Counted from the stretch's first letter, positions 36,384 through 46,247 are shown. The stretch is 64,000 nt of DNA from an uncultured Rothia sp. (GCA_946222285.1 CAMIIP010000007.1:21114-85113); one strand, 5' to 3'. The notes: generated from the sequence alone by a model not told the origin. Numbers and translations are program-made.

Positions 36384-37862
36384 GTGACAGAGTCTAGAAT
36401 GTCCGATTCTTCAACGCCGCCCTTGGTCAGCTCCGGGCGACATATGCGTCAGCAACAGCTACGCTCCAAAAGATACCGATGGATTGCGTTATCCTGTGTA
36501 GGTTTGCTCCTCCTTTTAACAGGGATAGCTGGTGCTTCTTTTATGCGCTTGCGTACAAACGTTCAAACGGACGCTCTCAACCTTGGGAGGTATCAGAATG
36601 AAGAATTAGCTGATGGTCCTCTTGATATTTTGGTTGTCGGCTCAGATACTCGCTCGGGAGCTAATGCCAATTACGGCGATAAAGCTGATGCAAAATCAGG
36701 TGCTAGAGCAGACGTGATGATGCTTGTTCAAATCAGTGAAAATCGAAAGAATGTCTCTGTTCTATCGTTTCCCCGAGATCTCATCGTTGATATTCCTGCA
36801 TGTAGGGCTCAAGACGGAACTGAGTACCCTGAAAAACAAGATACTCAAATTAATGAGTCGCTTTCACATGGTGGACCCGGTTGCACGGTTGCTACCGTCA
36901 GTTCTCTCACGGGCATCAATATCGATCATTTCATGTTGGTTGATTTCAACGCGGTGAAATCTCTGTCGAACGTAATTGGTGGAGTCGATGTGTGTGTCAC
37001 TGAAGAAATTGATGATTCTTATTCCGGACTCAAGCTACCTGCGGGAAAATCTTCTGTAGAGGGGGAGCAGGCTCTCGCCTTTTTACGTTCTAGGCATGGA
37101 TTTGGTGATGGTAGCGACACGAGTCGTATTGCAGCTCAGCAAAGTTTCTTAGCCTCAATGTTCAGAAAGATTCAGTCCGAAGGCACCCTCACTAATCCTT
37201 CAAAAATGATGAATATTGCCGAAGCTATAACTCAGAATGTAACGGTTGACCAGGGACTGACAAATCCAGCCACTCTCGTAAATATTGGTGGAATGGTAGC
37301 GGGTATTGATCCGGGGCAAGTTGTCTTTGCAACGGTCCCTCACGAACCATATGCATATAACGACAACAAGCTACAACTGGCTGACTCCTCAGCAGAAGTG
37401 TTTGAAAAACTTCGCAATGATGAATCTTTACGAGTAGATACTTCAGCTTCAGCGAATGCTGCTGCATCTGCTTCGCCGTCATCTTCTATATCAGCGAACT
37501 TATCCTATTTCGCTCCCGTTCTTGTGTTTAACGGTTCAGGGCAAGATAAACGGGACCAGCAAGTCGCTTCATTGATCGAAGACCAGAAATTTACAAATAT
37601 AACTTCTGAAACTGATTTGACCACCTACTCTGCTTCAGCTGTAATATATCCACCCGAATATCGGAGTGAAGCAGAAGCTATTGCTCAAAAATTGGGCATT
37701 AATCAGGTGAGTGCATCCACTAGTTACACGTCAATCACCGTTTTGGTGGGCGAAGACTTTAAAGATGGAAATCAGATTCCCCAGTCTAAAACCTCTATTG
37801 CTGGGGATGCTCAAGGACAGACTGCAGATGAGGCCAAATGCCAGCAGTCTTTTGAGTATTAA
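36384..37862 (+). CDS. LCP family (LytR-CpsA-Psr) glycopolymer transferase
   Basis: LCP enzymes attach wall polymers to peptidoglycan outside the membrane. The 492-residue protein has a short basic cytoplasmic N-terminus, one membrane helix (WIALSCVGLLLLLTGIAGA), and the LCP domain with GSDTRSGANANYGD, FPRDLIVDIP, INESLSHGGPGC and LRSRHGFGDGSDTSRIAAQQ, which carry the pyrophosphate-binding Arg and Asp residues. A Ser/Ala-rich linker leads to a C-terminal LytR_C-like domain from about residue 380. The start is GTG 36384. A terminator follows at 37871. Confidence 0.93.
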   Translation: MTESRMSDSSTPPLVSSGRHMRQQQLRSKRYRWIALSCVGLLLLLTGIAGASFMRLRTNVQTDALNLGRYQNEELADGPLDILVVGSDTRSGANANYGDKADAKSGARADVMMLVQISENRKNVSVLSFPRDLIVDIPACRAQDGTEYPEKQDTQINESLSHGGPGCTVATVSSLTGINIDHFMLVDFNAVKSLSNVIGGVDVCVTEEIDDSYSGLKLPAGKSSVEGEQALAFLRSRHGFGDGSDTSRIAAQQSFLASMFRKIQSEGTLTNPSKMMNIAEAITQNVTVDQGLTNPATLVNIGGMVAGIDPGQVVFATVPHEPYAYNDNKLQLADSSAEVFEKLRNDESLRVDTSASANAAASASPSSSISANLSYFAPVLVFNGSGQDKRDQQVASLIEDQKFTNITSETDLTTYSASAVIYPPEYRSEAEAIAQKLGINQVSASTSYTSITVLVGEDFKDGNQIPQSKTSIAGDAQGQTADEAKCQQSFEY

Positions 37863-37870
37863 AATCCACA

Positions 37871-37906
37871 AGCGGGTATTTCATGATGTGGAATACCCGC
37901 TTTCTT
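37871..37906 (+). terminator. terminator after the LCP gene
   Basis: AGCGGGTATTTC (37871-37882) pairs with GGAATACCCGCT (37890-37901) with one mismatch-type pair, followed by TTCTTATT. Confidence 0.82.
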
Positions 37907-38044
37907 ATTCTCAAGACAGTTTCTAAGCGTGATAATTTCGCTATGTGCTTGTTAGCTGAGTATTTTCCACAGCGCGAACAAATTTTAGGCTGACGTTGTA
38001 CCCAGAATTTCATCCGTAGAAATGCAACAGCAAGGGACAAAATT

Positions 38045-39784
38045 GTGAAAAATATGCAAAAACCATCATCTATGCCTGTGCATAAGTATCGTCCTTTCTC
38101 TGATGAGATTAACGTCAATCTTGAGCAACGGTCCTGGCCCGATCAGATCATAACTCAGGCTCCTCGCTGGTGTGCAGTAGATCTACGAGACGGTAATCAA
38201 GCCCTCATTGACCCGATGGATTCTGAACGCAAACTTGCGATGTTCCAGCTTTTAGTGGAAATGGGCTATAAAGAAATTGAAGTTGGTTTTCCTTCTGCTT
38301 CTTACACAGATTTTAATTTTGTACGCACACTGATTGAAGAAAACCGTATCCCACATGACGTGACTATTCAGGTTTTAGTTCAGTGTCGAGAGCATCTGAT
38401 TGAGAAAACTTTTGAATCTATTCAGGGCGCCAAAAATGTAATTGTTCATTTCTATAATTCCACTTCGATTCTGCAACGCGAAGTGGTCTTTAACAAAGAT
38501 CAAGATGGGATTTTGGATATTGCTCTAACAGGTGCACGTCTCTGTAAAAAATATGAAGAGCAACTAGCCGGAAACACAGCAATTACCTACGAGTATTCTC
38601 CTGAATCCTTTACTGGAACAGAGATGGAGTTTGCAGCCCGGATATGCAACGCTGTGACAGATGAACTGGGTATTGGTCCTGAACGTGAGGTAATCATCAA
38701 TCTTCCTGCCACTGTTGAGATGGCGACTCCCAATGTTTACGCTGATTCGGTGGAGTGGATGAATCGAAATCTAACTCATCGTGAACATGTTGTGCTTTCG
38801 CTCCACCCTCATAATGACCGCGGAACCGGCGTTGCTGCTGCAGAGTTAGGATATCTGGCTGGAGCAGATCGCATTGAGGGATGCCTTTTTGGTAATGGCG
38901 AGCGTACGGGTAATGTTGATTTGGTAACTTTGGGTCTCAATATGCTTACGCAGGGTGTTGATCCTCAAATCAATTTCTCTGATATTGATCAAATTCGACG
39001 AACCGTTGAGTATTGCAATCAGTTACCTGTACATGAACGTTCGCCTTATGGGGGAGATTTAGTCTTTACTGCGTTTTCAGGTTCGCACCAGGACGCTATT
39101 AAAAAGGGCTTCGAAGCGATGGATCGAAAAGCTCAGGAAACTGCACAAAGCGTAGACGAATTAATCTGGGGCGTCCCCTATCTTCCTATTGATCCGCGAG
39201 ACTTAGGTCGGACGTATGAGGCTGTAATCCGTGTCAATTCACAGTCTGGTAAAGGTGGAGTGTCCTACTTGCTGAAGAAAGATCATGGGCTTGATTTACC
39301 ACGACGGGCGCAGATTGAGTTCTCCGGCGTCGTTCAGGCTCGAACAGATGCTCAAGGTGGAGAAGTAACTAGCGAAAATCTCTGGCAAGTTTTTAAAGAT
39401 GAGTATCTTCCTGCCGAAACTCAAGAAAATCGGTGGGGAAAATTCCGTTTAGAATCCATTAATGTCGATTCCCAAGAGGGAGGACTTACCAATCTGAAGG
39501 TAACGCTCAATGCTGAAGGTCGTCGTTTCGAAAAAATCGCTACCGGAAGCGGACCAATTGATGCCATGCAGGCGATTTATCATTCGGAGGGGGTAGACGT
39601 GCGTTTGCTTGATTACTCTGAGCATACTCTGTCTTCAACATCTGATGCTCAGGCAGCCAGCTATATTGAGGCAGCCGTGGGTAGCCGTGTGTTATGGGGG
39701 ATTGGCATTGATGCTTCTACCACTTGGGCATCTCTGAAAGCTTTGACCTCAGCGGTGAACAGGGCTCTGCGCGATAGCGAATAA
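38045..39784 (+). CDS. leuA: 2-isopropylmalate synthase
   Basis: Catalyses the first committed step of leucine synthesis, acetyl-CoA plus 2-oxoisovalerate. The 579-residue protein is the long actinobacterial type. The TIM barrel has DLRDGNQALIDPM, the metal-binding HPHNDRGTGVAAAE and GCLFGNGERTGNVDL. The C-terminal LeuA dimer domain, where leucine inhibits, runs from about residue 430 and ends VNRALRDSE. The start is GTG 38045. No leader-peptide attenuator was recognised upstream. Confidence 0.96.
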   Translation: MKNMQKPSSMPVHKYRPFSDEINVNLEQRSWPDQIITQAPRWCAVDLRDGNQALIDPMDSERKLAMFQLLVEMGYKEIEVGFPSASYTDFNFVRTLIEENRIPHDVTIQVLVQCREHLIEKTFESIQGAKNVIVHFYNSTSILQREVVFNKDQDGILDIALTGARLCKKYEEQLAGNTAITYEYSPESFTGTEMEFAARICNAVTDELGIGPEREVIINLPATVEMATPNVYADSVEWMNRNLTHREHVVLSLHPHNDRGTGVAAAELGYLAGADRIEGCLFGNGERTGNVDLVTLGLNMLTQGVDPQINFSDIDQIRRTVEYCNQLPVHERSPYGGDLVFTAFSGSHQDAIKKGFEAMDRKAQETAQSVDELIWGVPYLPIDPRDLGRTYEAVIRVNSQSGKGGVSYLLKKDHGLDLPRRAQIEFSGVVQARTDAQGGEVTSENLWQVFKDEYLPAETQENRWGKFRLESINVDSQEGGLTNLKVTLNAEGRRFEKIATGSGPIDAMQAIYHSEGVDVRLLDYSEHTLSSTSDAQAASYIEAAVGSRVLWGIGIDASTTWASLKALTSAVNRALRDSE

Positions 39785-39799
39785 AATCTGAGGTATAAG

Positions 39800-39832
39800 A
39801 TGGGTCAGGTGAGTGAGAGTTCTCTGACCCAT
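39800..39832 (+). terminator. hairpin after leuA
   Basis: ATGGGTCAG (39800-39808) and CTGACCCAT (39824-39832) are perfect complements around a 15-base loop; only TGTGCTCTC follows, so termination may be weak and read-through into recO is possible. Confidence 0.6.
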
Positions 39833-39866
39833 TGTGCTCTCTAAATCTCTATATCAGGAATAACCA

Positions 39867-40637
39867 GTGAATGCGCAAACTGAAAACCGCAGATCAATAG
39901 AAGACAATGCTATTGTGCTACGTGTTCAAAAACTGGGAGATGCCGATAAAATTATTATTTTACTCACAAAAAATCATGGTATCTTGCATGGCGTCGCTAA
40001 AGGGGCGCGGAAGACGACATCCAAATTTGGTGGTCGGCTCGAACCCTTTATGCTACTTAATGTTTCTCTGGCACCTGGAAAAAATCTCTCAACTCTTACA
40101 CAAGTCCAAACTCTACGAGCCTATACTGCTCCCATTATGGCTAGCTACCCTGCCTACATCGTGGGTTTGGCTTTAGCAGAGTTAACAGAGTACATAGGAA
40201 ATTTCAATACCGTCGAGGAATCTACGAAACTCTTTAATCTACTAGCGGGAGCTCTCTCGGCCTTATCAAGGCAAGTACAACGTCCTTTCGATATTCTCAA
40301 CGCTTATTTTCTGAGAGCTTTAGCTCTTGCTGGATGGACCTTGTTACTAGATACGTGCGTTTCTTGCGGGACGAACGATTATTTATTCTGGTTTTCTGCA
40401 GAGGATGGTTTGCTATGCGAAAATTGTGGAAGAAACGAAAGCCACGGAATAAATAGGCCGGTGAGTCGCAGAACTATAGAGTATATGAAGATAGTTTTTA
40501 CCGGACAGTGGAGCGCCCTAGACAAATTTATCGATAGTGTACCCGCTCAGCAGGCACTGACTATTATTTCTTCTTTTGCCACCTGGCAATTAGAAAAACC
40601 ACTGAAATCACTCTCGCTTTTAGAAAGAGAATATTAA
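39867..40637 (+). CDS. recO: DNA repair protein RecO
   Basis: RecO loads RecA on gaps together with RecR. The 256-residue protein has the N-terminal OB fold (DNAIVLRVQKLGDADKIIIL, GVAKGARKTTSKFGG) and a C-terminal domain with a four-Cys zinc site (CVSCG at about 169 and CENCG at about 189). The start is GTG 39867. Its stop overlaps the uppS ATG by one base (40637). Confidence 0.94.
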   Translation: MNAQTENRRSIEDNAIVLRVQKLGDADKIIILLTKNHGILHGVAKGARKTTSKFGGRLEPFMLLNVSLAPGKNLSTLTQVQTLRAYTAPIMASYPAYIVGLALAELTEYIGNFNTVEESTKLFNLLAGALSALSRQVQRPFDILNAYFLRALALAGWTLLLDTCVSCGTNDYLFWFSAEDGLLCENCGRNESHGINRPVSRRTIEYMKIVFTGQWSALDKFIDSVPAQQALTIISSFATWQLEKPLKSLSLLEREY

Positions 40638-41410
40638 TGGTTGTACCCCCTGATCCTCATCACAGCGGAGCTCGTCCACCTAAGATTCCTGCGCGGTTTG
40701 TACCGAAGCATGTGGCTGTAGTTATGGATGGCAACGGTCGCTGGGCCAACGAGCGAGGTTTACCTCGCAATGAGGGACATAAGGCCGGTGAAAAGTCTCT
40801 GGTAGATGTTGTGGCCGGTGCAATTGAAATGGGTATTCCCTATGTGTCGGCCTATGCCTTTTCTACAGAGAATTGGAAGCGCAGTCTCGATGAAATCAGT
40901 TTTATCATGCGTTTTACTACAGAAGTTCTCACTCGACAGTTAGAGACACTTCAGGCTTGGGGCGTTCGAGTTCTTTGGGCAGGAAGAAAACCTAAACTTT
41001 GGAATTCTGTTATCAAACAATTACAGTATTGCGAAGAACAAACAAAAAATAACACGGTGTGCACATTGGTAATGTGCGTCAATTACGGCGGACGTGCAGA
41101 GATTGCAGATGCTACAGCAAAAATTGCTCAAGATGTTGCAGCCGGAAAGCTTAAAGCTAGTGCTGTTTCTGAGAAAACTATTGGTAAATATCTCTATAAT
41201 CCTGATGTACCTGATGTAGATTTATTCCTTCGATCATCGGGAGAGCTAAGAACTTCAAATTTCCTGCTGTGGGAAAGCGCATATGCTGAACTTATATTTT
41301 TAGATGTACTGTGGCCTGACGTCGACCGAATAACGTTGTGGAAAGCCGTTGAAATATATGCCCAACGCGATCGTCGCTATGGGGCGGCAATCGATAAAAT
41401 TTCTTCGTAG
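40637..41410 (+). CDS. uppS: polyprenyl (undecaprenyl-type) diphosphate synthase
   Basis: A cis-prenyltransferase that builds the C50/C55 lipid carrier for wall synthesis. The 257-residue protein has the catalytic segment HVAVVMDGNGRWA, then YAFSTENWKRS and the C-terminal FLRSSGELRTSNFLLW with SAYAELIF. Product chain length cannot be set from sequence alone, hence the general name. It is translationally linked to recO. Confidence 0.94.
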   Translation: MVVPPDPHHSGARPPKIPARFVPKHVAVVMDGNGRWANERGLPRNEGHKAGEKSLVDVVAGAIEMGIPYVSAYAFSTENWKRSLDEISFIMRFTTEVLTRQLETLQAWGVRVLWAGRKPKLWNSVIKQLQYCEEQTKNNTVCTLVMCVNYGGRAEIADATAKIAQDVAAGKLKASAVSEKTIGKYLYNPDVPDVDLFLRSSGELRTSNFLLWESAYAELIFLDVLWPDVDRITLWKAVEIYAQRDRRYGAAIDKISS

Positions 41411-41448
41411 GACAAGTCTTATAGCGTAACCCAGAGAAAAGAGCAAAA

Positions 41449-42537
41449 ATGCGAATTTATCCCACAGTTTTCACTATAGTTTTCAAGCGTATGGATGCGG
41501 AGCTAGCTCATAAAATTGGCTTTAAAGGTATTCAGCTACTGCGAGTCAGTAAAATATCACGTGTTCTGAGGCCTTGGTTATTGCCTCATTCTAGCCTGGC
41601 TACCACAGCAATGGGACTTACTTTTCCATCACCTTTCGGTATTGCTGCTGGCTTCGATAAAGAAGGATCCTGCATTAACGCCCTGGCCGATTTAGGATTT
41701 GGTCATGTTGAGGTGGGAACGATTACCGCTCAGGGACAACCGGGAAACCCCAAGCCTCGACTATTCCGTTTGGTCGAGGATCAAGCTGTTATTAACCGTA
41801 TGGGTTTTAACAACGATGGCGCCGCTACAGTTGGTCCCAGACTCGCAGCTGCTCGGGCAAATATCGAGCTAGATTTCGCGGGTCAGAAAGCCCCTACCGC
41901 CCCAATTATCGGTGTAAATATTGGAAAGACCAAAATAACTGAACTCGATAATGCTGCCGAAGATTATCGGGCATCTACTAAAATTTTAGCTCCCCAAGCA
42001 GACTACTTAGTAGTAAATGTGAGTTCTCCCAACACGCCGGGTCTGCGATCTTTGCAGGCTATTGAAACTCTTCGGCCTATTCTCGAATCAGTTCAACAAG
42101 CTATAGAGGAGACTGTTTCTCATAGACATGTTCCGTTGCTTGTTAAAATTGCACCTGACTTAGCGGATTCTGATATCAAAGCTGTTGCAGATTTGGTAGG
42201 GGAGTTGGGGCTTGACGGCATTATTGCTACCAACACTACTATTGCTAGAGAAGATTTAGAGCTTACTGCAGATCAGGAGAAAGTGAAAGAAATTGGAGCA
42301 GGAGGATTATCTGGCAAGCCGCTTAAAGAGCGATCTTTAGAAGTTCTGAGCATGTTACGCCAGCATGTTGGTGAAGAATTGACCATTATATCAGTGGGAG
42401 GCGTGTCTACAGCGCAGGATGTCTACGAAAGAATCCAAGCAGGTGCCACCCTGGTGCAGGGATATACAGCTTTTCTTTATGAAGGCCCTCTATGGGCTGC
42501 TCGAATTAATAGAGGTTTGAGAAAACTTTTAAAATAA
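41449..42537 (+). CDS. pyrD: dihydroorotate dehydrogenase (quinone), class 2
   Basis: Oxidises dihydroorotate to orotate and passes electrons to menaquinone. The 362-residue protein has the N-terminal membrane-associating helices of class 2 enzymes, then the FMN barrel: FGIAAGFDKEG, NRMGFNNDGA, VNVSSPNTPGLR with the catalytic Ser, IATNTTIAR and ISVGGVSTAQD. It is the pyrimidine gene outside the pyrC-carAB-pyrF cluster. It lies 38 bp after uppS and ends before a strong hairpin. Confidence 0.96.
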   Translation: MRIYPTVFTIVFKRMDAELAHKIGFKGIQLLRVSKISRVLRPWLLPHSSLATTAMGLTFPSPFGIAAGFDKEGSCINALADLGFGHVEVGTITAQGQPGNPKPRLFRLVEDQAVINRMGFNNDGAATVGPRLAAARANIELDFAGQKAPTAPIIGVNIGKTKITELDNAAEDYRASTKILAPQADYLVVNVSSPNTPGLRSLQAIETLRPILESVQQAIEETVSHRHVPLLVKIAPDLADSDIKAVADLVGELGLDGIIATNTTIAREDLELTADQEKVKEIGAGGLSGKPLKERSLEVLSMLRQHVGEELTIISVGGVSTAQDVYERIQAGATLVQGYTAFLYEGPLWAARINRGLRKLLK

Positions 42538-42544
42538 AACAAAT

Positions 42545-42582
42545 TATTAGGGTGGATTCAATCAACGCGAATTCCACCCTAA
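42545..42582. terminator. bidirectional terminator between pyrD and the DUF3043 gene
   Basis: ATTAGGGTGGA (42546-42556) pairs with TCCACCCTAAT (42572-42582), with an extended partial stem inward. It lies between convergent genes. Confidence 0.8.
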
Positions 42583-42604
42583 TATGTAAGATGCTTCATC
42601 TAGT

Positions 42605-43237
42605 TTATTGAGGGCGCTGACCTCGTTTAACCTGAGGTTTAGGAAGACGAAAACGGCGAATCATGATGGCGCGATTGATGGCGTACATCGTTGATCCCGG
42701 AGCAACTTCACCAAATTTATCGATAAGATGTTTCTTCAGACCTCGCCACATTAGCCACACATCGAGGGCAACAAGCAAGAGAAAGCCCCACATAATGCTG
42801 AGGGTGATGGTTTGTAAATTACTCAGGAACAACCCTCCAACGAAAACAATCAGAATCACAATCATCATGTAGTCGCCTAGATTAAAACGCGAGTCAATAT
42901 AATCTCGAATATAGCGACGTTGGGGTCCCTTATCGCGGATAGGGAGATATTTTTCATCACCCGTCTGCATTGCGATATTTTCTTTGACACGTTGTTCGCG
43001 AAGAGCCTGTCGACTAGCTTCCTTTGCCGCTTTTCGATCTTGAGGAATTAGAGGCTGACGTCGAGCTTCCTGTTGCTGTTTACGTGAGGGGGTAGGCTTG
43101 CCCTTAGGGGCAGTATAGTGAGCTGAGTTCACCTCAGGATCACTCTTAACGTCGGAATGATTTTCTGTTTCGGTAACAGCTGTATCTACTCTGACGGAAC
43201 CTGATGAGTTTTGAGAATCTTTTTTACGTCCAAACAC
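42605..43237 (-). CDS. DUF3043 membrane protein
   Basis: A 210-residue actinobacterial DUF3043 protein. The first about 105 residues are hydrophilic and rich in Lys, Arg and Gln (TPSRKQQQEARRQPLIPQDR), followed by the conserved GPQRRYIRDYIDSRFNLGDY and two membrane helices (MIVILIVFVGGLFLS, LSIMWGFLLLVALDVWLMW). A basic C-terminus follows. Function is unknown. The start is GTG 43237 after GAGGG. Confidence 0.85.
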   Translation of the reverse strand: MFGRKKDSQNSSGSVRVDTAVTETENHSDVKSDPEVNSAHYTAPKGKPTPSRKQQQEARRQPLIPQDRKAAKEASRQALREQRVKENIAMQTGDEKYLPIRDKGPQRRYIRDYIDSRFNLGDYMMIVILIVFVGGLFLSNLQTITLSIMWGFLLLVALDVWLMWRGLKKHLIDKFGEVAPGSTMYAINRAIMIRRFRLPKPQVKRGQRPQ

Positions 43238-43294
43238 CCCTCAAGAATATCGAACAAAAGGTAGTTAAGCTCAATTCGCCGTATTGTTGGATAC

Positions 43295-44698
43295 ATGAAT
43301 ACTGACATATCTAAAAATTTTGCATATTTTGATGAGCTCAAGCTGGCAGTTGAAGCCAACTTTGATGAAACGTTGCTCCAGCTAGCTGAACTTGTAGCTA
43401 TTCCCTCGGTTGCTTGGGAAGCTTTTGATCTGTCACAGGTACAACGTAGCGCTGAAAAGGTAGCTTCTTTAGCTCAAAACGTAGGATTCGAGAAGGTAGA
43501 AATACTGACCGCCTCGTACGGTGAGCATAACGAAAATACCGGGATGCCTGCAGTGGTAGCACGAAAAGAAGCTGCCTCAGGTTTTCCAACTATTCTGCTT
43601 TATGCGCACCATGACGTACAGCCTGTGGGAGATACCAGCCTATGGAATACCGAACCTTTTACAGCTACCCAAATCCAAGATCGTCTCTACGGGCGAGGTG
43701 CTGCTGATGACAAAGCTGGCGTTTTAGCGCATCTTTGTGCTTTCAAAATTGTGAAAGAAGTATTGGGAGATGAGTTCAAAGTTGGAGTGACTCTATTTAT
43801 TGAAGGAGAAGAAGAAGCCGGTTCACCCAGTTTCGCGAATTTCTTACAGAAATATAAAGAAAAGCTCCAAAGCGATGTAATTGTGGTTGCAGATTCTTCA
43901 AATTGGAAAGCCGGCGTGCCTGCGCTAACTACAGGATTACGAGGACTCGCAAGCGGCATCATTGAAGTAGAGGTAGGGAACCACGCTGTGCATTCCGGCA
44001 TGTTTGGCGGACCTATGATTGATGCTCCTACCGCAATGGTGCGCTTACTGTCGTCACTTCATAAATCTAACGGTTCAGTAGCAGTTGAAGGTTTGCTCTC
44101 TGCATCTACCCCTGAAGTTGAATATGAAGAATCTCAGTTTAGAGAAGATTCCGGAATTTATGAGAGCGTGGAGCTAGCGGGGGAGGGAAGCATCGCTTCA
44201 CGGCTTTGGTCCCAGCCGGCTATCAGTATTATCGGCATGGATATAACCCCCGTAGCGGAATCTTCCAACACCATCGCAGTTAAAACAAGAGCCAAAATCA
44301 GTGTTCGTTTAGCTCCCGGTCAAGATCCGCAGTTGGCTCATCGGTCCATAGAGAAACATGTACTTGAGAACGCTCCCTGGGGTACTCTTGTCAGGTACCA
44401 GCAAGAAGACTCAGGCCAGGCATATGCTGCAGATCTCAGTGAAAGTAGCTCATCGATCGCTTTGCAAGCCATGGAAGCCGCTTGGGCAGTAACACCTGTC
44501 CAAACAGGTTTAGGGGGTTCCATTCCCTTTATTGCAGATTTGAAGAAAGAGTTTCCTCAAGCGCATATCTTGATTACAGGGATTGAAGATCCAGATACCC
44601 GAGCTCACAGCGCCAATGAATCTCTTTACCTTCCAGATTTTAAACGAGCAATATTAGCTGAATCTCTCATGGTTACGAAATTCTGCGAAAAGAATTAG
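43295..44698 (+). CDS. M20 family dipeptidase
   Basis: A 467-residue zinc peptidase of the M20/M25/M40 family, likely a dipeptidase or aminoacylase. Metal and catalytic segments are YAHHDVQPVGD, GRGAADDKAGVLAHL (bridging Asp) and EGEEEAGSPSF (general base Glu). A dimerisation domain starts near HAVHSGMFGGP; the last metal His is probably in TRAHSANESL. The substrate is unknown. It is divergent from the DUF3043 gene and 99 bp upstream of erpA. Confidence 0.9.
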   Translation: MNTDISKNFAYFDELKLAVEANFDETLLQLAELVAIPSVAWEAFDLSQVQRSAEKVASLAQNVGFEKVEILTASYGEHNENTGMPAVVARKEAASGFPTILLYAHHDVQPVGDTSLWNTEPFTATQIQDRLYGRGAADDKAGVLAHLCAFKIVKEVLGDEFKVGVTLFIEGEEEAGSPSFANFLQKYKEKLQSDVIVVADSSNWKAGVPALTTGLRGLASGIIEVEVGNHAVHSGMFGGPMIDAPTAMVRLLSSLHKSNGSVAVEGLLSASTPEVEYEESQFREDSGIYESVELAGEGSIASRLWSQPAISIIGMDITPVAESSNTIAVKTRAKISVRLAPGQDPQLAHRSIEKHVLENAPWGTLVRYQQEDSGQAYAADLSESSSSIALQAMEAAWAVTPVQTGLGGSIPFIADLKKEFPQAHILITGIEDPDTRAHSANESLYLPDFKRAILAESLMVTKFCEKN

Positions 44699-44797
44699 GA
44701 TAAAAACAAGCCTAACCGGGGAATAAAACCCGGCACTTCAGCGTTGACAAGTTATGAAATAACTTTCCAACACCCCTCAATTTCTAAGGATGCGATT

Positions 44798-45151
44798 ATG
44801 ACCGAAACCGTCACCGAACATTCAACCCACGGAGTGGAACTGACCGAAGTAGCCGCTCAAAAAGTACGCGCCTTGCTAGAGCAGGAAGGCCGAACAGACC
44901 TCAGATTGCGTGTGGCAGTCCAGCCCGGAGGATGCTCAGGTTTGATTTATCAGCTGTACTTTGACGAACGCCAGCTCGACGGTGATGCCGTGCGCGATTT
45001 TGATGGCGTTGAAGTGATTGTTGATCGCATGAGCGTTCCCTATCTCGAAGGCTCAACCATTGATTTTGAAGACACCATTGAAAAACAGGGCTTCTCAATC
45101 GATAACCCCAACGCACAAGGTTCATGTGCCTGTGGAGATTCATTCCACTAG
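44798..45151 (+). CDS. erpA: iron-sulfur cluster insertion protein (A-type carrier)
   Basis: A-type carriers deliver Fe-S clusters to target proteins. The 117-residue protein has VQPGGCSGLIYQLYF with the first Cys and a C-terminal GSCACGDSFH with the two others. ATG 44798 is chosen because AAGGA lies just upstream; the frame extends to 44744 without conserved residues. Gene context (next to cytochrome oxidase genes) fits a supply role for respiratory proteins such as the Rieske subunit, by inference. Confidence 0.93.
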   Translation: MTETVTEHSTHGVELTEVAAQKVRALLEQEGRTDLRLRVAVQPGGCSGLIYQLYFDERQLDGDAVRDFDGVEVIVDRMSVPYLEGSTIDFEDTIEKQGFSIDNPNAQGSCACGDSFH

Positions 45152-45253
45152 GATTTTTCACCGATGAGGGGCTTGTTTCTTACTGGGCAAGCTCCTTTTT
45201 CTGCTGTGGCGGTCAGCGAAGAAGAAATACTTAATATTTTGGCGTAACTTCAT

Positions 45254-45266
45254 TGACACAGTGTCA
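45254..45266. promoter_or_regulatory. palindrome upstream of ctaC
   Basis: TGACACAGTGTCA is a perfect palindrome with a single central base, about 107 bp before the ctaC start. Its core GACA-N3-TGTC recurs at the ctaE start. The bases TTGACA at its left edge could also be a -35 box, but no matching -10 was found. The remainder of 45152-45373 shows no gene. Confidence 0.45.
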
Positions 45267-45373
45267 CCAGAAATCGGTTTCAAGAGGTAAGCTCTTAAAG
45301 AAAGAATTTAAGTCGTATTCTGTTCACACACTGAATCGACCTAACACGCACACCGCTAAAGGAAGGGCCGTCT

Positions 45374-46237
45374 GTGAGTTCGCAGCATCGAACCGACAGC
45401 CGAAAACTGAAGAGTCTGACCGCTGTAGGGTTAGCATCAGTTTCTGTACTGTTGATGACAGGTTGTTCAGATCAGGCTAAGGTGGGCTGGTTGCCCACCG
45501 AGCGTGGAGTTACCGACAACGCAGATACCATTATGGATCTTTGGGTTGGTTCTTGGGTAGCTGCCATGGTTATTGGCTTGATTACCTGGGGGTTGATGCT
45601 TTGGAGCATCATCGCCTATCGCCGTCGTAAGAACGACGTTGGCTACCCTCGCCAGCTCAGCTACCACGCTCCATTGGAAGTTTTTTACACAATCATTCCC
45701 ATTATTGCGATTGTGAGTCTTTTTAGCTTCTCTGATCGTGCAGAAAGGGAAATTACTGCGCCCAAGTCAGACCAAGCTGATGTTACCGTGGAGATTTACG
45801 GCAAACAGTGGGCATGGGACTTCAACTATCTTGATAAAGACGTTTATTCCTCCGGCGTACAGGCCCAGCTAGATGGCAAAGAGGGGCATGAAGAATCTCT
45901 TCCCACTCTTTATCTACCTGTTGATTCCACAGTTGATCTTCAGCTTAAGTCTCGTGACGTTATCCACTCATTCTGGGTTCCCGCTTTCCTTGAAAAGCGC
46001 GATACGATTCCCGGTCAAACTAATCACATGTACTTCACTACCGGCTCAGAAGAAGCTACCTATGCAGGTAAGTGTGCTGAGCTTTGCGGTGAGTACCACT
46101 CAGAGATGCTCTTCAATGTCAAAATTGTTTCCCAAGAGGAATACGATGCCTATATGCAGCAGCTCGACGATGCGGGCAATGTTGGTCGTCTCGGCGATGA
46201 ATTCAACCGCAATCCTAACCTAAACGAAACCAACTAG
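45374..46237 (+). CDS. ctaC: cytochrome c oxidase subunit II
   Basis: Subunit II carries the CuA centre that takes electrons from cytochrome c of the bcc complex. The 287-residue protein has a lipoprotein signal (SVLLMTGC), two membrane helices (VGSWVAAMVIGLITWGLML, EVFYTIIPIIAIVSLFSF) and a cupredoxin domain. CuA ligands are visible in HSFWVPAF and CAELCGEYHSEM. There is no fused heme domain. The start is GTG 45374 after AAAGGAAGGG. First gene of ctaC-ctaD-ctaF. Confidence 0.96.
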   Translation: MSSQHRTDSRKLKSLTAVGLASVSVLLMTGCSDQAKVGWLPTERGVTDNADTIMDLWVGSWVAAMVIGLITWGLMLWSIIAYRRRKNDVGYPRQLSYHAPLEVFYTIIPIIAIVSLFSFSDRAEREITAPKSDQADVTVEIYGKQWAWDFNYLDKDVYSSGVQAQLDGKEGHEESLPTLYLPVDSTVDLQLKSRDVIHSFWVPAFLEKRDTIPGQTNHMYFTTGSEEATYAGKCAELCGEYHSEMLFNVKIVSQEEYDAYMQQLDDAGNVGRLGDEFNRNPNLNETN

Positions 46238-46247
46238 GAGGTGACCC

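Noticed and set aside
37963..37971. TTTTCCACA, a DnaA-box-like 9-mer upstream of leuA
   Set aside because: A single degenerate match with no partner nearby; expected by chance in 64 kb.
45959..45967. TTATCCACT in ctaC, one base off a DnaA box
   Set aside because: Lies within coding sequence for the CuA-region peptide and is a single imperfect match.
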